Assembly (NCBI GenBank): GCA_009760855.2
Contig: WPIO01000006.1
Location: 5,142,501-5,206,500, forward strand
From: Cristatella mucedo
Lineage: Eukaryota; Bryozoa; Phylactolaemata; Cristatellidae
Direction of reading: 5' to 3'
Length of the DNA: 64,000 nucleotides
Part shown: in pieces, positions 54,325 through 64,000 of the stretch
Position numbering within the stretch: the stretch's first letter is position 1
Layout: each line of letters starts with the position of its first letter
Translations under genes and position numbers: made by a program
The notes under the pieces: generated by a model
What the model was told of the DNA's origin: nothing
The model's database searches: none
What the model saw: only the letters and a program-made list of their open reading frames with translations

Positions 54325-55605
54325 TAACAATAATAATATATTTGATATATCGCCCTCAGAGAACTCAATCTTTTTACAGACACACTACATCTGCTGCAAA
54401 GAAAGCACGATCGAATGGTTAGTGGCAGTATGCTTGATAGAAAACATGAAGAGCATGGTTATGGGTGACGTGCACAGGGCCAGCATGCAATTATGGTTAG
54501 TAACAGCATGCGTGGTGGCAGCACGCATAAGCACATAAAGGAGGTAGCATAAGGACCCACTAAATGCTGTCATAAATATGTGCGTTTTTAGTTTCTTTTT
54601 AAGGGGGGATGTCAAGAAAATACCTATATAATTTGTCCGACAATCATATATGTGTTTATGGTACCTTTCGAAAGACAACTATGTTAGAACTAGGTTCTAA
54701 AGTTCTGAAGACTTCCACGAGAAAGTAAAATTGGTTATGCCAACCACGCCTAACTCGGATGTAAACTGGAAGCAACAAATCTACAAATATAAGATTTACC
54801 AATCTCTACATCCTATGCAACTTGTAGCCTAACTTTTTGAACCTTGGCAGATCGCTATAGATGCTTGAAGCTTGTTGAAGTGCATACTTAAGACTTGCAT
54901 GCGGCTTCATTACCACGGTTGGTTGGTGCCTTGTAAAATAAATAACTCGATTAAAATTTCACGTATCAGAATGAAATTTGAAATGCAACTTCAGCTCTGC
55001 TTTTTCTACCCTATTTTTGATATTTTCGATTTCGGTTAGATATATTTTGCTGTATACGTCATCAAACGTCCTCGAACTTTATTTTCCGTAATCGTGGACA
55101 TATAGAACCAATTGTATCAAAAATAATCCGAAATCAAAAATATTAGTATATAGGAAAGAAAAAGCAGATTTAAACTCCCATTTCAAATTTCACTGCGATA
55201 AGTGAAATATTAGTTGAGTTATTTAATTTAAAAGGCACCAACCAACCCTAGAAATTAAGCTGTATACAAGTCACAAGTATGCACCTCAACAACCTTCAAA
55301 CATCTGTAGCGATCTACTAATGGTTTGACAAATTTGGATGCAAGTCGCATAAGATGCAGAGATCGGTAAATATTTTATTTGTCGATTTGTTGCTTCCGGT
55401 TTACATCCGGGTTAGGCGTGGTTTGCATAACCAATTTTTCCTTTCATGCCGAAGCCGTCAGAACTTCTGATCCCAGTTCTAACTAACATATTTGTCTTTC
55501 GAAAGGTACCATAAACCCATATTCGACTGTCGGACAAATGTTATAGATATTTTCTTGACTTTCCCCCTTAAATGCGGACAAGTCAGGAGATGTTGCATTA
55601 TGAAC
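54325..55605 (-). mobile_element. LINE A 3' part, split by element P
   Basis: 54325-54611 is the reverse tail and 3' UTR, up to GTTTCTTTTTAA. It resumes at 55562 as TTAAATGCGGACAAGTCAGG. The two halves abut when the palindromic element is removed. Confidence 0.8.
54608..55570. mobile_element. Element P: about 950-base palindromic element with TTAA duplication
   Basis: The left arm (about 54612-55080) and right arm (about 55090-55565) are inverted copies of each other along their whole length: both outer ends read ATGTCAAGAAAATA or AAGTCAAGAAAATA, then GTCCGACA, TATGGTACCTTTCGAAAGAC, and GATGTAAAC-GGAAGCAACA. It is flanked by TTAA on each side, with GGGGG/CCCCC at the ends. Non-coding. TTAA targets are used by piggyBac and Kolobok transposases; which one moved it is unknown. 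Confidence 0.85.
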
Positions 55606-57590
55606 GTTCGAATAAAAGCTTTAATGAAACAGAGTTTAATAAATTTTAAGAGTAATATCAAGTTTCCAATCGATATTCATTTTTTAGCACCCTACGGAGA
55701 AACAAAGGCACCAGCCATTAAGATGTTCGCCCACTTACAGAGGCAGAATTGAAAAAACCTGATCGCTAACTTATTTCGGCCTAAAATATTCAATTGTATA
55801 CATATATTATTTGATCATATTTGGTAATTATAACAGTTGAAAGTTTCAAGAAAAATGTCATTTTTCACTTACCGATAAAGGCCAATAGACTGTACGAGCT
55901 CCGAAGTCTACTGGTAACCCATGCCAAAAAATGCCCGTTGGTGCCACCGACTGTGATCTACGGTTGGCAGTGGCAATGACAAGGTCAGCATTGGGCTGGT
56001 GGACAGAGGAGGAGAGGCGAAGGAAGTCTCCGTGGAAAATACTGCCTGAGGTCCGTGGACAGTATCTCCCTCGTCTACTGCAGCTAGATGTCTCTTCAAC
56101 GTTGCCATCTTTGCAGTGGTCAAACCTTCGAACATCGCCTTTCTTAGTATGTGCACAAAATAATAGTAATAAGTAAAAAAGTAGCTTTTGTCTAATTTCA
56201 AAATAATCGTCTTTAGGATAGAGACCTTCAACATTCACTCGACTTACAGAAAGCCTCACGGGCACAGCAGCCATGACTGGCGATGGTGACATCGGTGACT
56301 TTTCTTGCTGCCATGCCTGGCAACAGATGGCAGAGCTGTTAAACCAATATTAACAGGAGCCGCAGATTTGTATGAGTCGGATAGACACACGTTTCCACCC
56401 GTGACATTTCCAGCCTCTACCGAAGAGCGATTGAAAGACCTAAGTATCTTAGTTGTACCGAATCTCGCGTGACTGCCATTTTACTAGCTGCCGAAGTTAG
56501 TTACTTGCTCTGCTGAATTACCGAAGCACCGATGTCCTCTTTCGCCGATCGCATGTTTTATTGCTGAGTGGCAATTTGCGAGCTGCTGACGAGCCTGGTA
56601 TCTGGACCGACGGGTGCCTGAATAGCTCAACGTTCGTTGGCTGTTCGTTCCTTGGAGCCCTGGTTGCAAGCCTCGGACCTGAGCAGGACTGAAAGCCGAT
56701 GGGACGACATTGCGTGCTAGGTCCGCGTTTTCGCAAAAATATTAGTGAAGGGTAGTAAGTAACCAGTGAGGAGCAAGCAGTCAGCATGCGAGTTATATTC
56801 AGTCCTGAAATGATCGGCCTTGGGGCTTAGTACAGATAGGGCTTGGAGCTGAGTGAGGCCTGTGCAGCAGCTATGCTATAGACCAGCACCATGTGTAGAG
56901 CTGCGTGACTGCCTCTATGGACAGCTTGCTTTAAGGCCATACGGGAAGAGAAATGACTTGACAGACATAGAGCAACAGATAATCATCAGAGCACTGCCGA
57001 TTTAATTACGATCCGTAGCTTAGCGACCCAGCAGGGAAGCCTCGGCAGTGTTCGATTTGTCCTGAAAGATGGTTTGAAACACTTCCTCCTCTACTGCCTC
57101 TCATTCTAGCAGGTGTGCTCTCTCTTCGTCGTCTCGCGAGAGCCGACGGCGAACTGCTGCTTTATATGAGCAAAGTTTTGTTTGAGCTGCTCGGCTACAA
57201 CGACAAGGTGTACTGCCAGCATACTGCTCTGAGCGGACCACAAGCCACGATCAGTATCTCTTGCTAGCTGGCACCAACCGCGTCTGCTGCAAATGCTACC
57301 CGGCATGTGGTGTGGTGGCCCGCAGACGCACTGCTCTGTCACAATGGTGGCACCCCCTGCTTGCGATCCATCCTCACTTCTAGTGGGAACTCCGACGACG
57401 AAGTGTCGTCCGTGACTCGTGGTGCTCTGTGGCTTCGTGATAAAAGTCTTGCGGTAGCGGTAACTCGTGCTCCCCAAAACAAGGGCCATTGTCATTAGCA
57501 GCATCCTTCATGTGACTTGTGCCTGCAACTATTAGTGTGAGGGATGATGTCTCGGCATGCCTACCAGTCCTTGTGCTTTCGATCGAGCTT
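55606..57590. other. Unassigned sequence with a few open frames
   Basis: Minus frame 55858-56292 (144 codons; FDHCKDGNVEETSSCSRRG) ends beside a good donor (CGGTAAGTG), and an overlapping minus frame 55908-56234 is also open. Neither matches a known family. The ORFs at 56518-56787 and 57106-57504 look like chance. Confidence 0.3.
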
Positions 57591-57594
57591 CCTT

Positions 57595-57680
57595 CGCAGC
57601 AAACGTAAATTACCTAGAAAGATATCGAGTTCTCCGAGGGGCTAAATCAGATATATTATTATATTATTATTATAACAGAA
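57595..57680 (+). mobile_element. LINE A 3' tail
   Basis: CAGCAAACGTAAATTACC, AAGATATCGAGTTCTCCGAG and ATT repeats. Confidence 0.75.
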
Positions 57681-59235
57681 ACTAGACCAATCATGCTATC
57701 CTCAAGAATCGTCATAGCCTAGAGACTGCGCTGTCTTAGTAAAAAAGTTTTGTCCGAGTAAAGTGAAGTATATAACTGGATGCATTTTTAGCACTTTGTC
57801 TGATCGGGCTGCTGGCTCACAGACCAACAAATGCAAGCAGAGCTTAGTTTGCACATTTGCTGCAACCAATAGCTCACAGCGTCCACTTGGTATTTAGTGC
57901 ACGAAATTTTTTTGATGAGCCCTGCAGTTTTCAAATGTGCTCTCGTGTCAAGCCCAAATGAAGAAATACCTTGCTGCCCTCCAACAGCAGCCACACTTGA
58001 CATCGGAGCAGTCTCACAGCTAACGAGGGGGCTGAACATAACTAAGGGATTTAGCTTTTACCTTGCACTAACCATGCAATCGTGGCAGATGACAAGCCCC
58101 TTCTACTCACTTCGTGAAAAAAGGCTGCAGCCCGTTGGTGTGCTAGCTTCGTGCCTGGGGACCGACATGGGCGTTGACAGCAAGCTTCTTTGACATCAGT
58201 ATCTGCCTAGCTGCGGTGGCTACACGACTTGAGTTAGCTGCTCAACCTCATCGTCGGTATTGTTCTTTGGCAAATAGACTTCGGAAGTGCTTGCATGAGA
58301 ACCGAACTCCACACAATGCACGTGTTAAATTATATTGTAGCAAAGTGCACAGTGGAGCATGGTCAGTGGCTGTCCTGCAGTAACGTAATCGACAACGGCT
58401 TTACAAAGTGCAGATGCCAATGGTCGCTTCGAGGAAGCGGCTTGAGCGGTGTGCTCCTTGTGCACGCGGGATACATAACTAACGGCACTGGTAAAAGTGC
58501 TGCACTACCGGCCTACACAGCGTCCGGCACCGATGCTGAATAAACGACGCCTGCGTCACCCAAAAGGCAGTGGAGCTGAACCGACATCGCTGTGCACAGG
58601 CAGTGGCCGAAAAGGGTCACACAGTGCGCCCCTAGCCAAAAACGGTGACCTGACATGGCTAATTATTTATGACTGCATTAACAAGCTCCGGTGTACGAGC
58701 CATGGGCAGTGAGGCAATAAAGAGGGGGGGAGGGGGACAACCACCAAGTGCTTGCTAAGAGAATCAGCTGAGAGTACAAGAAGCTGTGCACTTGCGCTGC
58801 CCCAGCAGGCCGCACCGAAGCACATCGTGCATCAACGGATGCTACTGAGCCGATGCGGTATAGGGTCGATGCCGATGAGGTAGCCTGCAGGTGACGAGTG
58901 CAGGTGGAAATCGATGGAAAACGCTGTCGCAGCCCCCTTCCCGCACAAGAGGGGCCCTAGGCAGCCGACGGCAATACCCGCCATAGCGTGCACAGAGCTG
59001 TCGCTCGGTTGCCAGCACAGCAGGCAACTGGCGACCACGCAGCCAGAATGATTTGAAAGGTAGCTGCAGCTGATTGCTGCCACTCGCTTGCTACAGCAGA
59101 TGATCAACAGTGGCTGCCCATTGGCACACTGTTGCTGTTGCAACAGGTCGTCAGCCGGTCGTTTCGTCAGCAGTCTCGTGCTGTTCTGCTACTGCCACAG
59201 TGCAGCGCTATGATGCCTGCCATTCAGTCGGGTGC
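57681..59235. other. Downstream of the last seen UBE4B exon, nothing recognised
   Basis: Expected to hold the final few UBE4B codons, but I could not identify them. Only short ORFs. Confidence 0.4.
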
Positions 59236-59239
59236 TCAC

Positions 59240-59271
59240 CCAGCTTTTGATGCGGTCCCTCAAGTCGTGGT
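59240..59271 (-). CDS. UBE4B: UBE4B micro-exon (32 bases)
   Basis: Acceptor TATTTTCTTCAG and donor GTGAGC. Encodes the helix after the U-box ([11 protein letters not shown]). Both phases fit the U-box exon. If the donor is not used, the frame runs 17 more codons to a stop. Confidence 0.85.
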
Positions 59272-62200
59272 CTGAAGAAAATATATATTAGTCAATACAA
59301 CTCATTGTAAATAATAATAATGCCAACATCATATACATTGCGTAAGTTTTCGTCTTATCTATTCAGCTGGGCAGAAAGCAATATTTCTTAATTGCTTACT
59401 AAGGGTCATACGTATAGAAACTGGCCATTATTTCCCAATTCATTTGTCTGCAAGACCAGGACGGTAATAGATTAGAAACGTTCTTATTTTCCAGGATATT
59501 ACAGAAACTGTGGCCAAAAGTCTGTAGTAGACAAATAATTCCTTGTTCGCATACAATAACCTTTTCGCACTAAATAATACTAATAAATCATAATGCTATC
59601 GAATTCAAGTAAATTTTCATTTATGTGCCTATCTTTGTTACTGCTAACTAGATAAAGTCGTTGAGGCATCGTACTGACTAGTAGTTCCATGCATTCGTAC
59701 TTTCTATGCTACTCACTACCTCAGCTAGCTCTCCTGACTCAGCTATGCTCCCCACTTTCTCTTTGTTGCGTGAGACGAAGTCTGCTGGCTACCGAATCCG
59801 CACCGAAAGCCACTTAGGCTGTGAGTTTGCTATACAAAACTCTCCTGCATAACACCCACATAGTCTTTATGACTTTGTGGAGTTACAGACGGATATATTA
59901 CATTGCTAATTAGCAGTAATTTATATGGCCGTAGAAATATAGAAGTCTCTCACCTCTACTTCCTTTGTGGTCAGTTATTATAATTTCAGTATTGTTACGT
60001 GTTCATTTTGATTCATTTCTGCTTTCTTTTGACGATGTGCGAACCAAAGGCAGTGAAATTGCCTGTCTCATCATTGAATATGAACACATACGCATAAATG
60101 TTAAATTAAAAAGGCAAAGTTGTTGGGAATTTATGACAATTTTCTATACTTTTGAGGCAAAAGAAATTGGGAAATAACACTGGCCATAAACGAAGAAAAA
60201 TTATGCTACAGTGCTGTTAGTATAACTGTCTCATGCTATGCAGCAGCAGAAGGGCCGAAGGACCTGCACACGAACGTGCGCAAAGTAGAGACGTGTTCTA
60301 AATCGGATGCACAAAAGCGACTTTCCAAAAGCCAGATGTGAGCTCGATGCACTCCCGGGTGAGTGCAAAGACTGTTGCCTCATTCAAAACGGTACTAATG
60401 GGAACTGGAAGCCAATGCCACATTAGTTACTATAACTGAACGCTTTCTTTTCATTAAATTAAACGTGACTAGGAAGATAATTGTAGTTCTCTTAGCGAGC
60501 ATGTATGTAGGTATGTATACAGGTGATTTGTCATGCAATACAATGTAACGTATCTCCATCTGTAACTCCGCAAAGCCACGAAGAGTAAGTAGGTGCAACG
60601 CAGGAGAGTTTTCTACAGCGAACTCAAACCTAAGCAGCTTTCTATACGCATACGGTAGCCAATAGACTTCACCTGTCGTAAAACTGATAAAGAGAGAAAC
60701 ATAGCTGAGACAGAAGAGCAGTTGAGGTAGTGAGTAGCATGGAAGTAGCCACCCAGAAGGCAGGAAAGGATGTACCACAGCTGGCAGCAGTACAGTATAT
60801 GTTCCTTCGTAAGAATTCGCAAAGTTCAACAGTCTGGGAGCTGCACACCAAAACCTGTACCCAACGGTCTTAGGGCGAATGAATGGAACATCTAATTTAT
60901 TGTCCTTTAAGGATCTGAAGGCACGAGGAGGCTGAAACTGGCAGAGCAGTTCAGCTAGGTATGAAGATCATTATCAGGCCTAGTTAATTCCAACGGCATC
61001 TCTGGCTTTTCTCACTTCCAGTCATTCTATGCACATTGAATCGCCCTCTTCTCATTGTAGGAGATTTTAATGTCTATTGGTATAGCCCATCTGATCCAAT
61101 ACATCATAAAACGATTCAGTTATTCTGTTCGGTGCAAGTTCAAGCTCCTACACATATAGAAGGCCACAGTGATCCCAGTTTCTCCGAGATTGATCCCTGT
61201 CGTCACCTCTTTAACAGCTACTATCACCATCTCTTGCACTGGGTAATAAAGACCACCCACTGCAGAGCTCTAACCCACGATCAGTATCGTGGTAAGCAGG
61301 CACCATAAGTTTAGGGCCAGGGTGAGCAGGTATCAACCTATTTATTTCGAGTTTGTTCGTAAAAATAACAAATAACAAATAAATATATTTCGTTTATATA
61401 GCGCTCCAAGAGAACTTAATCTCTATTCAGGCGCTTCACACATGTCTCGGGGCTCGAGCCCACGACCTCAGTCAGACCTTGGTCGGGGCGAGCACCTTAA
61501 CCGCTAGACCAAACCAGCTCGTCATGGCAATTTCGTGCTCTTTCTGAAATTTGAGGTACTACAATGATGGTACACCGGTGAAGAGTGCTATGCAAAAAAT
61601 CAGGAGAAACAATTCGCTAATTTGTATGGACACAGCATTCATTCACATAAATGAAATCGATCATTGAATGGCGGAACGAATTACCAAGAACTCAGCAGAG
61701 CCGTGATGCCCAGGAGGTAAGGTGCTCGCAGCTAACGACCAAGGTCAGGGGTTTAAGAAAGCATACACAAGTAGCCATGGTCAGGCTATACGTGAAAGCA
61801 TTTAAGTTAACAGTGATTCTCTTCATTTTTTCAGCCACACTGCACCTGTCTAGGCTGGATTCAATATGGTGCATGAAACGGTCTAGCACATTATAAGGAT
61901 GAACTCCTGTTGGCAGCATCGCAGGTTGTAGCAGTACAAGCAAGAAATTCCTCACTAGCGGCTCACTACCACCTGGCCCGAGGATTCCAGCCTTTGACAA
62001 GCACGATTGCCTGGCTACATACTGTTCCCACAGTACAAAGGCAGCCTGTCACCGACAAACATTACGACAAGCATGCGCCAATTAAGCACTGACAGATGTA
62101 GAGATATTAGCAGCTATAAAGCTATTCTTGATTGAAAAGAATGAATATCATTGCTTGGCCTGTTAAAGCCTACCAGGGATGAGCATCTCCTCGGTGAGGC

Positions 62201-63065
62201 GCATCCGATTGAACGGATCATTCTGGCAATTAAGTAAATGCCTAAGAATAACGGCTCGATCCATGATGGTTCCGCTGGTGGGCAGCCGGACAGGATCTGT
62301 CATTAAAGTACACATGAGAGGGTCTGAAAATAGAATAGCAGTCAATAAATACACAACTACAATTGATAACATGATATAAGATTCACAGTAGCGATTTCAC
62401 AATTTTAAGCAAAATAAATAAGCAACAGCCTCCACGCCGTTCACACAACACAGGCAACAGCAGAAAAGCACAGCTCACACCTCAAACTTCAGAGTAGAGT
62501 GACAGCAACCTGCCTAGAAGGCAGCACAAATGGGTCAGCTTCTGAAGAAAAAAGGCAGGACCGAACCCCTTAATCAAGCAAAGACCAGGGTGTCATTTGA
62601 ATTAATTAAATTAAATATTATGTAAAACAGATGACACGAGTCCTAATTACCAAAATCGTTTGGTGAAAATTCGAGAGGATCTGAAGCCTACTGGTGCCAA
62701 ATCATCCAACTACGAGCATGCAGTCATTAAAAGCAGCATGAAAGATGAACCAAGACATCGATCGAGCTAAGTGCTTCGATGCAGCGTCTAACGTGCACAT
62801 AGCTAAAGGCAGCATGTAGAAAAAACACTACAAGATCATTCGTCAAGTTAAAGTATATAATAAAAGCAGGCTGTAATCCTGGCAACCAACCCTTGAATTC
62901 GTCAGGAGCATCACTTAAATCAACCTCTGCTCTTCTTTCTTCCTCGAGAATTTGGTCGACTTTGTTCTTAAGTTGCCGAAACTGCTCTACTTCATAGCTG
63001 GTCTTGATGCAAGCCTTCAGCATCCGGCTTATAGCACTTTCGAAGAGCTCCGGGCGATACGATCT
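59240..63065 (-). CDS. UBE4B: UBE4B, ubiquitin E4/E3 ligase, 3' part (partial gene)
   Basis: Ubiquitin-chain elongation factor (UFD2 family) that acts with E2 enzymes through a C-terminal U-box. Three exons join in phase: the end of the UFD2 core ([28 protein letters not shown]), the U-box ([43 protein letters not shown]) and a 32-base exon ([11 protein letters not shown]). The 5' exons lie beyond the right edge or in the unresolved last kilobase. The terminal codons after SW were not found. Confidence 0.93.
59690..59905 (+). mobile_element. LINE B 3' end
   Basis: CTCCTGACTCAGCTATGCTC through GTAACACC-equivalent ATAACACCCACATAG, TGTGGAGTTACAGACGG and ATATTACATTG. In UBE4B intron. Confidence 0.82.
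59906..60540. other. UBE4B intron, nothing recognised
   Basis: AT-rich; a 70-codon chance ORF at 59965-60177. Confidence 0.5.
60545..60965 (-). mobile_element. LINE B 3' part
   Basis: Reverse of the tail (GTATCTCCATCTGTAACTCC), then ACGGTAGCCAATAGACTTC and GAGGCTGAAACTGGCAGAGC. Confidence 0.82.
60990..61310 (+). mobile_element. LINE endonuclease-domain fragment
   Basis: The plus frame from about 61036 reads [12 protein letters not shown] (APE-type GDFN motif), then [14 protein letters not shown], a degraded GHTLDLV region. A different part of a LINE than the fragments around it. Confidence 0.78.
61380..61540 (-). mobile_element. SINE 2, best-preserved copy
   Basis: Minus strand: A box TGGTCTAGCGGTTAAGG (as in tRNA-Glu-like genes), B box GTGGGCTCGAGCCCCG, a short body, then GCGCCTGAATAGAG, TTAAGTTCTCTTGGAGCGC and ATATAAACG. 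The 3' part equals the LINE A tail hairpin. Confidence 0.88.
61541..62173. other. UBE4B intron with a SINE 2 head fragment
   Basis: 61700-61755 resembles a SINE 2 head in plus orientation (GATGCCCAGGAGGTAAGG, CAAGGTCAGGGGTTTAAG). Otherwise nothing recognised. Confidence 0.45.
62174..62323 (-). CDS. UBE4B: UBE4B exon, U-box
   Basis: Acceptor TTCTATTTTCAG, donor GTAGGC. Encodes nearly the whole U-box, with the Pro-Val-x-Leu-Pro and Asp-Arg E2-contact region. The insertion of one residue in [10 protein letters not shown] is minor. Confidence 0.94.
62891..63065 (-). CDS. UBE4B: UBE4B exon, end of UFD2 core
   Basis: Acceptor CTTACTACAG, donor G then GTTGGT, phase 1 at the end. 58 codons. Confidence 0.92.
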
Positions 63066-64000
63066 CTGTAGTAAGACATGACAACATAGCAAGACAAATG
63101 CACATATATTTAGCAAGCAAATCAGAATCACAAGGAACTGCACTAGGGTAGACGACAGCACCAGTGGTTTGGAGGAGTCAACAGTGGTGCCCACCAACAC
63201 AGCATGATGCCGATAGAGTCAAAAGCAGCACTGATTGCAATCGATGCTGGAGCATTGGGGCAGTCTCTGAATTATCCCACCATTGCAGGCCGATGAGCTT
63301 TTTGAAACAGCTGTGAACCGAGAGAGCAAAATGAACTTTCAGATGCAAGATCTATGAGTGGGTCGTGGTAGACCAATTGCATGCAGCGACAACGTGCGTT
63401 CGGTAAGAGCAATGCCGATCGACTAGAGCATTATAGTTCAGTAGCTTGTACGGCTTACCCAGGCTTTGCAAGGCAGCTGGATAATGTGTTGACCATGAGT
63501 GCTTAACCGGCAGTGCTTACTGCAACAGAACAACCAGCTAAAGGTGCATCTAGCCTAGTGAAAGTTCGGAGTTGAGTTTAAACTACTTTCTAACTATACA
63601 AACGACAGTACGCTAAATCAGCCAGATTATGACTGCAAGAACACCCTTTTCCGGATCCTCAACTATAACAGCTAAGAACCAATTATTTGATAATTTAAGG
63701 TTCCAAAGCATAAAAGCTGGTCATGCAATAGTCAACACAGCTGAGCTAAGTATGAGCCCGTGTGCCGGTCGGCAGTTCAGAGGTGCTCTGGGAGACGTGA
63801 GGTGAGAGTTGTTGAACGTCATGGCTAATTCTGTAGGCATGAAACCCTCTGTTGTTGTCGAATAGACTTCTCTACGCTACACATATGGACTTGTGTTAAG
63901 GTATAAGTTGCAATCGTGCCGCTAATGTCGGCATACCTCCACGCACTGGGGCAGCACCTACAAGTCAATTCGCTAGCCGGGACACAAAAGTTTAGGACTT
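63066..64000. other. UBE4B upstream intron, nothing recognised
   Basis: No further UBE4B exon was identified in this stretch; the preceding exon should end just before the RSY codons, so it lies past the edge or was missed. Confidence 0.5.

Noticed and set aside
57106-57504. 132-codon minus ORF as a UBE4B exon
   Set aside because: No similarity to the expected C-terminal residues and no supported splice sites.
59188-59271. Read-through as the true UBE4B C-terminus
   Set aside because: The consensus donor GTGAGC after SW and the unlike, Ser/His-rich continuation make splicing more likely, though not proven.
61450-61540. tRNA-Glu gene on the minus strand
   Set aside because: Same reasoning: intact promoter boxes but fused to a LINE-type tail; it is a SINE 2.

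Overview
The window looks like nuclear DNA of an invertebrate animal. Protein-coding sequence is sparse and split into short GT-AG exons. The introns and intergenic DNA are full of 5'-truncated LINEs with microsatellite tails, tRNA-derived SINEs, a palindromic TTAA-flanked element and long simple repeats. Two genes with clear animal orthologues set the context, both on the minus strand: a Tat-SF1/Cus2 splicing factor (HTATSF1, eight coding exons, 52946 down to 42868, apparently complete) and the 3' end of the E4 ubiquitin ligase UBE4B (63065 down to 59240, continuing past the right edge). The exact phylum cannot be read from the window. A flatworm or another lophotrochozoan is a guess.

Layout. 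1-5.5 kb: decayed virus-derived sequence. Two tandem units each carry a double-jelly-roll-capsid-like gene; the second also shows, divergently, a small membrane protein and a fibre/spike-like gene. They are split by a LINE insertion and a SINE fragment. 5.5-7.4 kb: a GC-rich dispersed repeat (here called C). 7.4-13.6 kb: LINE and SINE debris, no host gene seen. 13.7-14.7 kb: an isolated fragment with an adenovirus-type (adenain) protease of the Maverick/Polinton/adintovirus kind. 14.7-25.1 kb: repeat C again, repeat D, arms of the palindromic element, SINEs and unassigned ORFs. 25.16-27.34 kb: a third, inverted copy of the viral unit. Its capsid part is a near-identical inverted duplicate of bases 1-1150 and shares a nonsense codon with it. 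27.6-31.6 kb: repeats D and C. 32.5-40.2 kb: GC-rich exons of an unrecognised minus-strand gene, with LINE B pieces and two long CT tracts. 42.5-53.2 kb: HTATSF1, whose large introns hold several LINEs. 54.3-55.6 kb: the palindromic element inserted into a LINE. 56-64 kb: UBE4B introns and last exons.

Two LINE families recur. LINE A is CR1/L2-like; its 3' tail folds into a hairpin followed by ATT repeats. LINE B has a different hairpin followed by ATTAC repeats. One tRNA-derived SINE family carries the same hairpin as LINE A at its 3' end, which suggests that LINE A mobilises it. The most unusual content is the viral set (capsid, fibre, membrane protein, protease). Every copy is broken by stops, frameshifts or insertions, so these are fossils, not an active element.
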